Below are positions 24,464-33,512 of a DNA stretch of 63,463 bases, piece after piece. The notes under the pieces were generated by a model. The model was not told the origin of the DNA and ran no database searches. It saw only the letters and a list, made by a program, of their open reading frames with translations. The position numbers and the translations under genes are program-made. Origin of the DNA: an uncultured Lachnospiraceae bacterium (GTDB lineage: Bacteria; Bacillota; Clostridia; Lachnospirales; Lachnospiraceae). The stretch is taken from assembly GCA_944384125.1 (NCBI GenBank), contig CALWSF010000020.1, forward strand, positions 1 through 63,463, in the 5' to 3' direction. Each line of letters starts with the position of its first letter. Within the stretch, counting starts at the first letter, position 1.

Positions 24464-25938
24464 CGCTTTTTGTTTTCCCTCTCTGTGCGTTCCCGCAGAA
24501 GCCTCTCGAATTCTTCCTGGGAACATCCTATCTCCTTCAGACGTTCCATTCGCTTCCGACGGCGCTCCTCCTGACGGCGGCGCTCCGCTTCCCTTCTTCT
24601 GTGAACCAGCCAGATAATAATTCCGATTCCTGCAGCCAGAACCACAACCGCCAGCGCAACCAGAGCTATCCGGCCTGAAATTGCAAATTTTATTCCTGCT
24701 CCCCTTTCGCTGTCTGAAGATGACTCCGGCGCATTCTGGCTGCCGGTACCATCCTGCTGAGCCTGACTCTCCATGGCAGCTGCCTCTTCAGCCGCCATCC
24801 TGGACGCACTTATCAGATATGCCTCTCCTATTTTTCTGTCGTTATATGTGTATGTCAGAAGTGCCACTGCTCCTACGGGATGATCTTCCCCAAGGTCTGT
24901 AACCACCTCTTTCGCCGCATCAGAAAAAGAAGCGTCCCGCGGCAGTGTTATAACGGCTTCAGGATCTACTGTCAGATCCGAAAGAGAAAACATCTCCCCG
25001 CCCAGTTCAATCTCCTGATCGCCTGATGTATACTCGGTCTCATTTTCCGAAATATTTTCATTCTTAAATCGAAGAAAGCCAAAATCAAGAAGCGCAATTG
25101 TGTCCTGATAATGAGTTGCCTCCGTACTCTTCATGGTAACTGCAATCAGGCGCCGGTCGTCTTTTATGGCATATGTTACCAGCGTCTGTCCTGCTATGGA
25201 TGTATATCCCGTCTTTCCCGCAACAGCATATGGATAATAATTGGGACTCGTCTCATCTGTAGTGATCAGAAGCTTATGCTCGGGAGTAATTGTCACACCA
25301 TTGGGATTATTAATCGTTGCAGGAAGATTGTAACTTTTTGCTGTACTGATTTCCAGCAGCGTCTCATTCTCATATGCTGCAGTGGCAATCAGCGCCATAT
25401 CATAAACGGATGTCAGCTGTGTATCATCATTCAGACCGGACGGATTGGCAAAATGACTTTCCTGACAGCCCAGCTCCTCTGTTTTCTGATTCATCATATC
25501 CACAAAGCCTTCCCGGCTCCCGGCCACATGCTCCGCCAGAGCATTGGCCGCCTGGTTGGATGAACGCATGAGAAGCAGATACAGGCAGTCTCTGACCGAA
25601 AGCTGATCGCCTTCCTCTATAGCATTTTTATTTCCGCTTCCATCCTCCACGTTATAGACAGCATCATGAGAAAACGTCACTGTGTCATCCAGATTGCTGT
25701 TCTCGATAACCACGAGAGCCGTCAGAATCTTTGTGATACTGGCCGGTGCCTTCTGCACATGAATATTCTGTCCAAACAGCACAGCACCGGAATCCACATC
25801 CACAACAATACCGGCCTCCGACTGAATTCCCGTATCTGAAGGCCACTCCGGCCTGGCATATGCCGTCATGGACGGCACTGTCACGGAAAGAATCAGCACC
25901 AGACAAACTACAAAGCGTTTTATTTTTTTTATCATCAT
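24460..25938 (-). CDS. D-alanyl-D-alanine carboxypeptidase (penicillin-binding protein, S11 family)
   Basis: 492 residues. It removes the terminal D-Ala from cell-wall stem peptides outside the membrane. The three catalytic motifs are present: SITK (Ser67-Lys70 from the chosen start), SSN (in LMRSSNQAANALAEHV) and KTG (in AVAGKTGYTS). A signal peptide ends near TAYA-RP. The C-terminal half has the usual beta domain, then a membrane helix (IALVALAVVVLAAGIGIIIW) and an unusual cytoplasmic tail of about 60 residues packed with Arg, Glu and Lys. I start at ATG 25938 (AGAGGA 8 bases upstream); the frame extends back to 26073 within the glycosyltransferase gene. It is 37 bases after that gene and probably the last gene of the polysaccharide operon. 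Confidence 0.93.
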   Translation of the reverse strand: MMIKKIKRFVVCLVLILSVTVPSMTAYARPEWPSDTGIQSEAGIVVDVDSGAVLFGQNIHVQKAPASITKILTALVVIENSNLDDTVTFSHDAVYNVEDGSGNKNAIEEGDQLSVRDCLYLLLMRSSNQAANALAEHVAGSREGFVDMMNQKTEELGCQESHFANPSGLNDDTQLTSVYDMALIATAAYENETLLEISTAKSYNLPATINNPNGVTITPEHKLLITTDETSPNYYPYAVAGKTGYTSIAGQTLVTYAIKDDRRLIAVTMKSTEATHYQDTIALLDFGFLRFKNENISENETEYTSGDQEIELGGEMFSLSDLTVDPEAVITLPRDASFSDAAKEVVTDLGEDHPVGAVALLTYTYNDRKIGEAYLISASRMAAEEAAAMESQAQQDGTGSQNAPESSSDSERGAGIKFAISGRIALVALAVVVLAAGIGIIIWLVHRRREAERRRQEERRRKRMERLKEIGCSQEEFERLLRERTERENKKR

Positions 25939-25975
25939 CTTTTTCCTCTTTTCACAGTCTGTCACTCTGCCGCCG

Positions 25976-26908
25976 TCATACATCAAAATTTTCCGTATCA
26001 TGAATAATATAAATGGGACGATCCTTGAGCTCTGTAAAAAGGATTGCAATATATTCCCCGATAATACCCACAATCACAAACAGCATGGCAAACATGAAAC
26101 ATAAAAGAACTACTATTGTCGCATATCCGTTTGGCGTTCCCCTCGATGCCCACTCATAAATTGTATTTACCATAACAATCAGTCCAAAAAGACCTACGAC
26201 CATTCCCGAATAAATTCCCAGTTTAAGCGGGAGATCCGAAAAACACAGGATTGTGTTAATGGAAAACTTAAATAATTTCCGGATGCTGTATTTACTCTCC
26301 CCCGCTACACGCGGCCGCGCCTCATAGGAAAGCGTTGTCCGGCGAAAACCGATATTCTGCACATATCCCCGCAGGAAACGCACCTTTTCCCGGTAGTTTT
26401 CCTTCAGCACAGCGGCCGCATTGGCTGTCACAGCAAAAAAGTCAGAGGCATTGGGTTCCAGGTAAACATCGGATATTCTGTTTAAAAGCCAGTAAAAAGC
26501 AGAAGAAGTGACATTCTTTACGAGTCCGGCCGACTTATTCTGCGTCCTGACCATATTGATAACCTCATATCCCTCTTCAAATTTTTCAATAATCTGCGCC
26601 ACACACTCCGGAGGATGCTGCAGATCAGCGTCCATGCACACTACTCCATCCCCGCTGCTTTTGTCAAGACCGGCCAGCATGGCGGCCTCATGTCCGAAAT
26701 TCCTTGAAAAATGAATGACTTTAACCCGCTTGTCACAGGCGGCAAGCTCCCTCAGAATTGAAGCCGATCCATCTGAACTTCCATCGTTTACGAATATAAG
26801 TTCATAATCCCATGGAAGCGAATCAAAGACCGGCCGCGACTCACTGTAAAACTCGCCCAGCGCCTTTTCCTCGTTGTAAACTGATATGACAATCGATATT
26901 TTTTTCAT
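25976..26908 (-). CDS. Family 2 glycosyltransferase, GtrB/DPM1-like polyprenyl-phosphate type
   Basis: 310 residues. The GT-A domain shows VISVYNEEKALG, VNDGSSDGS and the metal-binding DADLQHPPE; VRFLRGYVQNIGFRR and AGESKYSIRKLFKFSI are typical of DPM1/GtrB proteins. Two membrane helices follow (residues about 228-260 and 268-295). Such enzymes load a sugar onto undecaprenyl phosphate on the inner face; the lipid-sugar is then flipped and used by a GT-C enzyme to decorate a polymer. Candidates for the latter are the three large membrane proteins of this cluster. The donor sugar is unknown. It follows licD by 3 bases. Confidence 0.9.
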   Translation of the reverse strand: MKKISIVISVYNEEKALGEFYSESRPVFDSLPWDYELIFVNDGSSDGSASILRELAACDKRVKVIHFSRNFGHEAAMLAGLDKSSGDGVVCMDADLQHPPECVAQIIEKFEEGYEVINMVRTQNKSAGLVKNVTSSAFYWLLNRISDVYLEPNASDFFAVTANAAAVLKENYREKVRFLRGYVQNIGFRRTTLSYEARPRVAGESKYSIRKLFKFSINTILCFSDLPLKLGIYSGMVVGLFGLIVMVNTIYEWASRGTPNGYATIVVLLCFMFAMLFVIVGIIGEYIAILFTELKDRPIYIIHDTENFDV

Positions 26909-26911
26909 AAT

Positions 26912-27781
26912 TTAATGCTCTTCCTGCCTTTCGACTTCTGAATCTGAAATCTCAATTTCTATCGTTGAATGAGCCGGAACACGTTTCTCCTCCGGCGGAA
27001 GAGTCATATAATCGCCGTAAATGCATCTGAGTACATGTTCATAACCTGCCGGTGCCATAAGCATGGTATCCTCAAACGGAAGGTCAACCGCACTTTCACA
27101 CCACTTTCCATCCAGCGTCACATAAAGGTAATCCGGCTGATAATTGCTGTAATACCAGCGTTTTGTGTTTTTCTTCTGATCCTTCATTGCCAGACACCGC
27201 TGGAGCCTGAAGAGAAGACGCATGGGGATCAGTTTTCCCACAGCTGTCAGAATGCCAACTCTGACTCTGTCCGCTGCACTGTATTTTGAAAAATCGAGGC
27301 GATCCCGGTGCGCCATGGCAAAACCATACACTGCCTTCTGCATAAATTTTGCCAGAAAGGAACCTGCTTTTCCGTCCGGAAGCCGGTCAAGAACAAACAG
27401 ATCCACCCACAGATGGTTCAGCTTTCCCTCATAAAACCGCATATGCGCCGTATCCTCATGAACACGGCTGTTTTCATAGATAATCCGGGTAGTAAAGTCA
27501 TAGAAAACGCTTCCCTGCCGGATATCCTCCGGCCTCAGGACAGACATTCCCTCCGGAAGCTCTTCCGGTGCCACGCGGACAAATTTTTCAAAATTATCAC
27601 GGGTAAACGCCACATCCACATCATCATCCCACGGAATAAATCCCCTGTGGCGCACGGCTCCCAGAAGCGTCCCCGAGTCCATCATGTACTGAATACCGTG
27701 CCTGCGGCATATACGATCAATTTCTTTTAAAAGCTTTAAATTTGCCGCGTGTACCCCCGCAAGCTTCTCGTCCGCCCTCAT
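26912..27781 (-). CDS. LicD-family phosphotransferase
   Basis: 289 residues. The family signature YMMDSGTLLGAVRHRGFIPWDDDVDV spans the nucleotidyltransferase-like active site, where the three aspartates bind metal. LicD proteins transfer phosphocholine or other phosphoalcohols from a CDP carrier onto cell-surface glycans. No choline uptake or CDP-choline gene is in the window, so the substituent is open. I start at ATG 27781, whose first bases overlap the rfbH stop as ATGA; the frame also permits an ATG 9 bases earlier with poor spacing from GAGAGG. The 3-base gap to the next gene suggests co-translation. Confidence 0.9.
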   Translation of the reverse strand: MRADEKLAGVHAANLKLLKEIDRICRRHGIQYMMDSGTLLGAVRHRGFIPWDDDVDVAFTRDNFEKFVRVAPEELPEGMSVLRPEDIRQGSVFYDFTTRIIYENSRVHEDTAHMRFYEGKLNHLWVDLFVLDRLPDGKAGSFLAKFMQKAVYGFAMAHRDRLDFSKYSAADRVRVGILTAVGKLIPMRLLFRLQRCLAMKDQKKNTKRWYYSNYQPDYLYVTLDGKWCESAVDLPFEDTMLMAPAGYEHVLRCIYGDYMTLPPEEKRVPAHSTIEIEISDSEVERQEEH

Positions 27782-29166
27782 TTTTTGCATGCCTCTCTCA
27801 GAATCCGTGCCATATAATCAATCATCTCATCTGTCATGCCCGGATAAACACCTACCCAGAAACTGTCACGCATGATGCGGTCCGTATTCTCCAGAGTTCC
27901 CGACACACGGTAACCCTTTCCGTCCCGGCGCATTTCATCAAAACAGGGGTGTTTTATAAGGTTTCCGGCAAACAGCATTCTGGTCTGAACACCCTTTTCC
28001 TCCACATATTGTACAACCCTGTTCCGGTCAACACCCTCACGGCAGGTAATCAGGAAGCCAAACCAGCTTGGATCCGCCCCCTCACAGGCAGCCGGCAGAA
28101 TATATGAATCCTCCGTGCCGCTCAGCGCGGCCTTAAGCCGGGCAAAATTGTGCTTTCTCCTTTCCACAAAGGAAGGAAACTTCTCAAGCTGCGCACATCC
28201 GACGGCAGCCTGCAGATCTGTGGCCTTCAGATTGTATCCGAAATGAGAATAAACATATTTATGATCATAGCCAAGCGGAAGTTCCCCGTACTGTCTGTCA
28301 AACCGGTGTCCGCAGAGGTTATCACAGCCTGACGGGCAGACACAGTCGCGTCCCCAGTCCCGAAGAGACCGGATTATCTTATGAAGAAGCGGGTTGCCGG
28401 TATATACAGCTCCTCCCTCTCCCATCGTCATGTGATGCGGGGGATAAAAGCTGGACGTTCCGATATCTCCCACTGTTCCCGTAAATTTCATTTCTCCGTC
28501 AATCTCATACCGGCTTCCCAGCGCATCACAGTTGTCTTCCACAAGCCACAGACCATGACGGACACAGAAATCCCGGACTGCTTTCAGATCAAAGGGATTT
28601 CCCAATGTGTGGGCAATCATGACCGCTTTTGTCTTCTCCGAAAGCGCCGCTTCAAGACGGGTCACGTCAATATTATACTGCGGAATCGTCACATCCACAA
28701 AAACAGGAACCGCTCCATACTGAATAATTGGCGTTACTGTGGTAGGAAATCCTGCCGCTACGGTAATAACCTCGTCTCCCCGGCAGATGCGCCGTTCCCC
28801 CAGAAGCGGAGATGTAAGTGCCATAAAAGCCGTCAGATTGGCGGATGAGCCCGAATTTACCAGCGAACAGTATTCTGTTCCCAGATATTTGGCAAGCCCC
28901 TTCTCAAACTGTTCCGTATAACGCCCTGATGTCAGCCAGAATTCCAGGGCACTGTCTACCAGATTAACCATCTCCCGGCTGTCATAGACACGGGATGCAT
29001 ACGGGATTCTCTGCCCCTCTCTGAAAGGCTCTTTCTTCTCATGATACTTTTTGCAGTAATCAGCCACCAGTTCCAGAATGTGAAGGCGATCCTGCTCTTT
29101 ATCCATATTTGTATCCGATGCTTTATCAAAAATCTTTTCTGTTTTTTCTTCTCTGTTCTCAAACAT
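27778..29166 (-). CDS. rfbH: CDP-4-dehydro-6-deoxyglucose 3-dehydrase (E1, RfbH/DdhC)
   Basis: 462 residues of the PMP-dependent aminotransferase fold. It starts the removal of the 3-hydroxyl of CDP-4-keto-6-deoxyglucose on the way to 3,6-dideoxyhexoses. The E1 hallmark is seen: the lysine that normally binds PLP is replaced by His in SFYPPHHMTMGEGGA, and four cysteines in CVCPSGCDNLCGH fit the [2Fe-2S] cluster. I choose ATG 29166 because GGAGG is 9 bases upstream and the alternative ATG 29175 abuts the ribosome site. It overlaps rfbG by 8 bases. The reductase partner (E3, RfbI type) is not in the window. Confidence 0.95.
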   Translation of the reverse strand: MFENREEKTEKIFDKASDTNMDKEQDRLHILELVADYCKKYHEKKEPFREGQRIPYASRVYDSREMVNLVDSALEFWLTSGRYTEQFEKGLAKYLGTEYCSLVNSGSSANLTAFMALTSPLLGERRICRGDEVITVAAGFPTTVTPIIQYGAVPVFVDVTIPQYNIDVTRLEAALSEKTKAVMIAHTLGNPFDLKAVRDFCVRHGLWLVEDNCDALGSRYEIDGEMKFTGTVGDIGTSSFYPPHHMTMGEGGAVYTGNPLLHKIIRSLRDWGRDCVCPSGCDNLCGHRFDRQYGELPLGYDHKYVYSHFGYNLKATDLQAAVGCAQLEKFPSFVERRKHNFARLKAALSGTEDSYILPAACEGADPSWFGFLITCREGVDRNRVVQYVEEKGVQTRMLFAGNLIKHPCFDEMRRDGKGYRVSGTLENTDRIMRDSFWVGVYPGMTDEMIDYMARILREACKK

Positions 29167-30274
29167 TACTGTCATCCTCCATTACCGCCCGCAAAAAGCT
29201 GCCGTCCTGACATGCAGGCCCGTCCGCCTCAAAAAACTCCTGAATCTGTCTGTCCGTCACAGCCCGCATATCCTGACCGGAAAGCCAGGCCTGTGACCAG
29301 AAAACCGTCTTTTTAACAGCTTCCTCCACATGGTATCTCGGCTGCCATCCAAATGTCTTTTTAACTTTTGAACAGTCCAGCTTCAAAAACGAGGCCTCAT
29401 GAGGCCCGTTATCAGAACGGTTAATCCATGCCGCTTCCTGCCCCCATGCCTCACAGAACAAATCAGCCAGGCGTCCCGTGCACACACAGTCACTGTCATC
29501 GGGACCGACATTATAGTTCCCCGCCAGTTTTCCATCCTCCCACTGTCTCCTGGCCACCGTCAGATACAGAGACAGCGGCTCCAGAACGTGCTGAAAAGGA
29601 CGGGTCGAATAGGGATTTCTCACAATTATTCTCTTTCCCTCTGACACAGCCCGGATGCAGTCAGGGATAATCCGATCGGAAGCGAAATCGCCTCCTCCTA
29701 TCACATTTCCCGCCCGGCACGTGGAAATCGCACACCGGCCGTCTGCAAAAAAAGACTGCTTATAGCTGTGGGTAACCAGCTCTGAACACGACTTGCTGTT
29801 GGAGTAAGGATCATACCCATCCAGCCGATCTGTCTCTCTGTAGCCATATTCCCACTCCAGGTTCTCATAAACCTTATCGGTTGTTACATTGACAAAAGAG
29901 CGGACTGATGTGCAGTTTCTGATACATTCCAGGACATTTACCGTCCCCATCACATTTGTCTCATACGTGTAAACCGGATCCCGGTAGGAATCCCTCACAA
30001 TAGGCTGTGCTGCCAGATGAAATACAATTTCCGGCTGAACCTCCGAAAACACCTGGCGAAGATGCTGCAGATCCCGCACATCTCCCCTTACATCCCGGAT
30101 CGTATCGCCCAACTCCAGAATAGAGAACAGAGAAGGCTTTGTCGGCGGATCAAGGGCATACCCCGTAACTTCAGCTCCCGCCAGCGTCAGAATTCTTACC
30201 AGCCAGGACCCCTTAAAGCCCGTATGGCCTGTAACCAGCACCCTTTTCCCTCTGTAAAATTTCAAATGCTCCAT
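29159..30274 (-). CDS. rfbG: CDP-glucose 4,6-dehydratase
   Basis: 371 residues of the extended short-chain dehydrogenase family. It converts CDP-glucose to CDP-4-keto-6-deoxyglucose with bound NAD. The nucleotide motif is VLVTGHTGFKGSWL, the catalytic pair lies in DPYSNSKSC (Tyr-x-x-x-Lys) after NVTTDKVYEN, and the length is right for RfbG. It stands 81 bases after rfbF and overlaps rfbH, giving the order rfbF-rfbG-rfbH of known dideoxyhexose clusters. Confidence 0.95.
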   Translation of the reverse strand: MEHLKFYRGKRVLVTGHTGFKGSWLVRILTLAGAEVTGYALDPPTKPSLFSILELGDTIRDVRGDVRDLQHLRQVFSEVQPEIVFHLAAQPIVRDSYRDPVYTYETNVMGTVNVLECIRNCTSVRSFVNVTTDKVYENLEWEYGYRETDRLDGYDPYSNSKSCSELVTHSYKQSFFADGRCAISTCRAGNVIGGGDFASDRIIPDCIRAVSEGKRIIVRNPYSTRPFQHVLEPLSLYLTVARRQWEDGKLAGNYNVGPDDSDCVCTGRLADLFCEAWGQEAAWINRSDNGPHEASFLKLDCSKVKKTFGWQPRYHVEEAVKKTVFWSQAWLSGQDMRAVTDRQIQEFFEADGPACQDGSFLRAVMEDDSNV

Positions 30275-30355
30275 TCCATTTTCTCCTTCCGTGCGGCATT
30301 CTCAGACCCCGGACACAGCCCTGCGGTCCAAATTCTCATTCATCACAGCCGGCTT

Positions 30356-31129
30356 TTATTTCCATGTTTTCCAGGGGGCATTTCCCTCCTGCCACATAGC
30401 CTCAAGCTGCATGCGATCTCTCTGTGTATCCATACACTTCCAGAAACCGTCATGCCGGTAGACCATCAGCTGTCCGTCTCTTGCCAGGCTCTCCAGGGGG
30501 GCCTTTTCAAAAACAGTTTCATCCCCGGCAATATAGTCAAACACTCCGGGATTCATAACCATAAATCCTCCGTTGACTATCTTTCCGTCGTCATCATTTT
30601 TCTCGCGGAACTCCCTGATCCTGCCGTCACTGTCCACATCCATAACGCCAAACCGCTGTCCCACATTCACACCTGTAATTGTGGCTATCTTGCCGTGGCT
30701 CTTATGAAAATCCACCAGTGCATGGAGATCCACATCCGACACACCGTCGCCGTAAGTCAGCATAAACGGCTCATCCCCGATATAATCCCGTACTCTTTTA
30801 ATCCGGCCGCCCGTCATGGTGTGAAGCCCTGTATCTACCAGCGTGACACGCCATGGCTCCGAATAATTATTGTGTACCTCCATTGAATTTTTTGTCAGAT
30901 CAAAGGTCACGTCTGAGGTATGGAGAAAATACTGGGCGAAATATTCCTTTACCACATACTGTTTATATCCCAGACATATAATAAAATCATTGTAGCCATA
31001 CTGTGAATACTGCTTCATAATATGCCAGAGGATCGGCTGTTCCCCGATCTCCACCATAGGTTTCGGCTTGAGATGGCTCTCCTCACTGATCCTTGTTCCG
31101 AACCCGCCGGCAAGTATCACTGTCTTCAT
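30356..31129 (-). CDS. rfbF: Glucose-1-phosphate cytidylyltransferase
   Basis: 257 residues. It makes CDP-glucose from CTP and glucose-1-phosphate, the first committed step of CDP-dideoxysugar synthesis. The nucleotidyltransferase signature is VILAGGFGTRISEESHLKPKPM, with MLTYGDGVSDVDL as the metal-binding strand; VYRHDGFWKCMDTQRD near the C-terminus is characteristic of RfbF. GGAGG lies about 8 bases before the ATG. It follows the 463-residue membrane protein by 42 bases. Confidence 0.95.
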   Translation of the reverse strand: MKTVILAGGFGTRISEESHLKPKPMVEIGEQPILWHIMKQYSQYGYNDFIICLGYKQYVVKEYFAQYFLHTSDVTFDLTKNSMEVHNNYSEPWRVTLVDTGLHTMTGGRIKRVRDYIGDEPFMLTYGDGVSDVDLHALVDFHKSHGKIATITGVNVGQRFGVMDVDSDGRIREFREKNDDDGKIVNGGFMVMNPGVFDYIAGDETVFEKAPLESLARDGQLMVYRHDGFWKCMDTQRDRMQLEAMWQEGNAPWKTWK

Positions 31130-31171
31130 CCCATTCTACCTCCTTGTATTTCTCATATTATCTCACACATT

Positions 31172-32563
31172 CTATTTCCTGAAAATATTCAGATTGTTTT
31201 CTTCAAGAATCCGCATTGCTGACCGTATATCATCCGCATCACTGTGAAGATACATTTCCAGATCCTCATCCGCCGCCGTCCGGTAATTAAGGCCAAGCTC
31301 CCTGGAAATCTGCAGATAATCACGGCGAAACGGCGCTGTCCTGATTTCCGCTGCTGTCGTCCATATATTCCCCCAGAGAATCAGAGCGGAAAAACAAAGG
31401 ATAAGCGCTTTTTTAAGACCGCTTGCCCTCTGCTTTATTTCCTGGTCTTTACCAGCCTCCCAGACCAGAGCAAATGTCAGAAGAATTCCGATAATTCCCA
31501 TCTGATATTGTATCTCATAACGCGAAGACATTCCATACTCATCATTGAGAAAAATCCACCGTGCCGCCAGTATCAGCAGATGGTTAAATCCTCCGCTGAG
31601 AATCATCAGAAGCGGAAAAACCGTCTTTTCCCACAGTCTGAAGCGGATATTCAGGTAAAGGGCTGTCAGATACATAATAATCACGACAACTCCCAGCACA
31701 TACAGGAAAAGCGGACCGCCGCTCTCCTGTTCCAGCTGCTCAAGCTGAGCCACACCGACAACCGCAGATGCGAACGCCTTAAGAATAAAGCTCAGAAAAA
31801 ACTCAGGGGACCGGACAAACTCCTGAACAATACTCACATCCGAAACCGCTCCCCGATGCACATACACAGCCTGCGAATTGCTCCACAGGTATAAAAGGAG
31901 CGGCAGCAGAACGGCAGCAGCGCCTCCCAGCCAGACCAGGTCAAATCTTTTCTCTCTCCGGTATCCATTCCAGAGAAGCACCCCATAGGCAAGAAGTGCA
32001 ATTGCCGAGTAACCGCCGCAGTAAGGCCCGGCAACAAGAAGTGTCAGTACCGGCGGAAGCACAAACAGACAAATCTTTTCTTTTTTTCCTCCGCCTCCCG
32101 TTCTGACAGCCCGATCCAGAACAACAAAATGAAAAATAAAACCTGAAATGGAGAGGAAGCACACCCACCCCGTTCCATTGGTCATCATCTCCCATTTATT
32201 GAGACTGAAATATACAAACTGTATGAACACAAACCAGACATATCCCACACGCCGCCTGTCGGCGCTGTACCATGCCAGTGCTGCCGCTCCGGCTGCCAGA
32301 CTGACTATTCCCAGAATCATATCAAAAAATGTGTTGTAGCCAAACATCTTCACATTTATAATCCGCCCCAGATATGTGACAGGAACACGTGTCAGAATAT
32401 CCGGCACAAAAAATTTGGCAGGATTGGCAACGTCGGGAAGATATGAATTAATAAGCCGGATATAATCAGAATAGGCAACATTGTCTGATGCCTTAAAAAT
32501 ATACCAAAGGCAAAACAAAAATCCCAAAATCACGGGAATTCCATAAGCCGCTCTCCGTCTCAT
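31172..32563 (-). CDS. Multi-spanning membrane protein, possible GT-C glycosyltransferase
   Basis: 463 residues, roughly 10-11 hydrophobic helices. The first helix is followed by a polar loop (SDNVAYSDYIRLINSYLPDV) with acidic residues, as GT-C enzymes have in their first extracellular loop. Another outer loop reads IFLNDEYGMSSRYEIQYQ. The C-terminal 70 residues are hydrophilic. I do not recognise a specific family; it is not an evident Wzx or Wzy. Its start overlaps the stop of the upstream GT2 gene (ATGA), so it may use the lipid-linked sugar that GT2 makes. Function inferred from context only. Confidence 0.75.
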   Translation of the reverse strand: MRRRAAYGIPVILGFLFCLWYIFKASDNVAYSDYIRLINSYLPDVANPAKFFVPDILTRVPVTYLGRIINVKMFGYNTFFDMILGIVSLAAGAAALAWYSADRRRVGYVWFVFIQFVYFSLNKWEMMTNGTGWVCFLSISGFIFHFVVLDRAVRTGGGGKKEKICLFVLPPVLTLLVAGPYCGGYSAIALLAYGVLLWNGYRREKRFDLVWLGGAAAVLLPLLLYLWSNSQAVYVHRGAVSDVSIVQEFVRSPEFFLSFILKAFASAVVGVAQLEQLEQESGGPLFLYVLGVVVIIMYLTALYLNIRFRLWEKTVFPLLMILSGGFNHLLILAARWIFLNDEYGMSSRYEIQYQMGIIGILLTFALVWEAGKDQEIKQRASGLKKALILCFSALILWGNIWTTAAEIRTAPFRRDYLQISRELGLNYRTAADEDLEMYLHSDADDIRSAMRILEENNLNIFRK

Positions 32564-33495
32564 TCCATTCTCCTTTTATTAATACTGAGCTGATTGAGAT
32601 AAAGCTCAAACAGCTGGCGGTGTTTCTTTGCTATTACTTCCAGAATCACACCGCTGATCCAGAGAAGAAACGAAATAACATATAATCCGGAGCAGACAAT
32701 CAGCGTGGGAAATTTGGGAACCATCCCCGTCTCAAAATAATCCCACAGAACCGGTGCAAAAAATACCGACGCTACCGCAAAACAGAAAAACCCGATCCAG
32801 CCAAAGAACGCAAAAGGCCTGTAATCCCGGAACAATCTGGCAATAGTTCGGAGAACCTTAAACCCGTCCCGGTAAGTATTGAGTTTTGATACACTTCCCT
32901 CAGGGCGGTCCCTGTATCCTACCGGTATCTCCACAAGCCTGAAGTTTTTATCCAGTGCATGAATACTCATCTCCGTCTCTATCTCAAACCCCTGGGACAG
33001 AATAGGGAAGCTTTTCACAAACTCATAGTTAAAAGCCCTGGCACCCGTCATGATATCCTTTATATTGCTTTTAAAAATCGTATTGATCAGACCTCTGACC
33101 AGACGGTTTCCCGAATTGTGGAACAGTCGTTTATTTTCCGTAAAATACGTGGATGAAAGACGGTCTCCGATAACCATATCCGCTTTGTGCTCCAGAATCT
33201 TCTCTACCATGAGCGGCGCATCTTCGGCCGGGTAGGTATCGTCTCCGTCCGTCATCAGATAACACTCCGCATCAATATCCCGGAACATGCTGCGAATTAC
33301 ATTTCCCTTTCCCTGCTGGTACTCATAGCGCACCACTGCGCCTGCCTCCCTCGCTATCTCATCCGTATGATCCGTCGAATTATTATCATATACATAAATT
33401 GTCGCATCCGGCAGTGCCTTTTTATAATCCTTTACTACCTTGGCAATTGTCTGGCTTTCATTGTAGCAAGGAATCAATACTGCTATCTTATCCAT
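32560..33495 (-). CDS. Family 2 glycosyltransferase, polyprenyl-phosphate sugar type
   Basis: 311 residues from ATG 33495 (GAGGAGG 11 bases upstream); a GTG at 33522 is an alternative. The catalytic domain contains VLIPCYNESQTIAKVV, YVYDNNSTDHTDE and the metal motif MTDGDDTYPAED, and ARAFNYEFVKSFPILSQGFEIETEM resembles DPM1/ArnC-type enzymes. Two membrane helices follow from about residue 225. It should load a sugar onto undecaprenyl phosphate at the inner face. It lies between two of the cluster's large membrane proteins, overlapping the one downstream. Confidence 0.9.
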   Translation of the reverse strand: MDKIAVLIPCYNESQTIAKVVKDYKKALPDATIYVYDNNSTDHTDEIAREAGAVVRYEYQQGKGNVIRSMFRDIDAECYLMTDGDDTYPAEDAPLMVEKILEHKADMVIGDRLSSTYFTENKRLFHNSGNRLVRGLINTIFKSNIKDIMTGARAFNYEFVKSFPILSQGFEIETEMSIHALDKNFRLVEIPVGYRDRPEGSVSKLNTYRDGFKVLRTIARLFRDYRPFAFFGWIGFFCFAVASVFFAPVLWDYFETGMVPKFPTLIVCSGLYVISFLLWISGVILEVIAKKHRQLFELYLNQLSINKRRME

Positions 33496-33512
33496 CTTGC
33501 GCTTTTCCTCCT

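Noticed and set aside
30017-30886. 289-codon plus-strand frame across rfbG and rfbF
   Set aside because: Antisense to two well-identified genes, no ribosome site, no recognisable domain.
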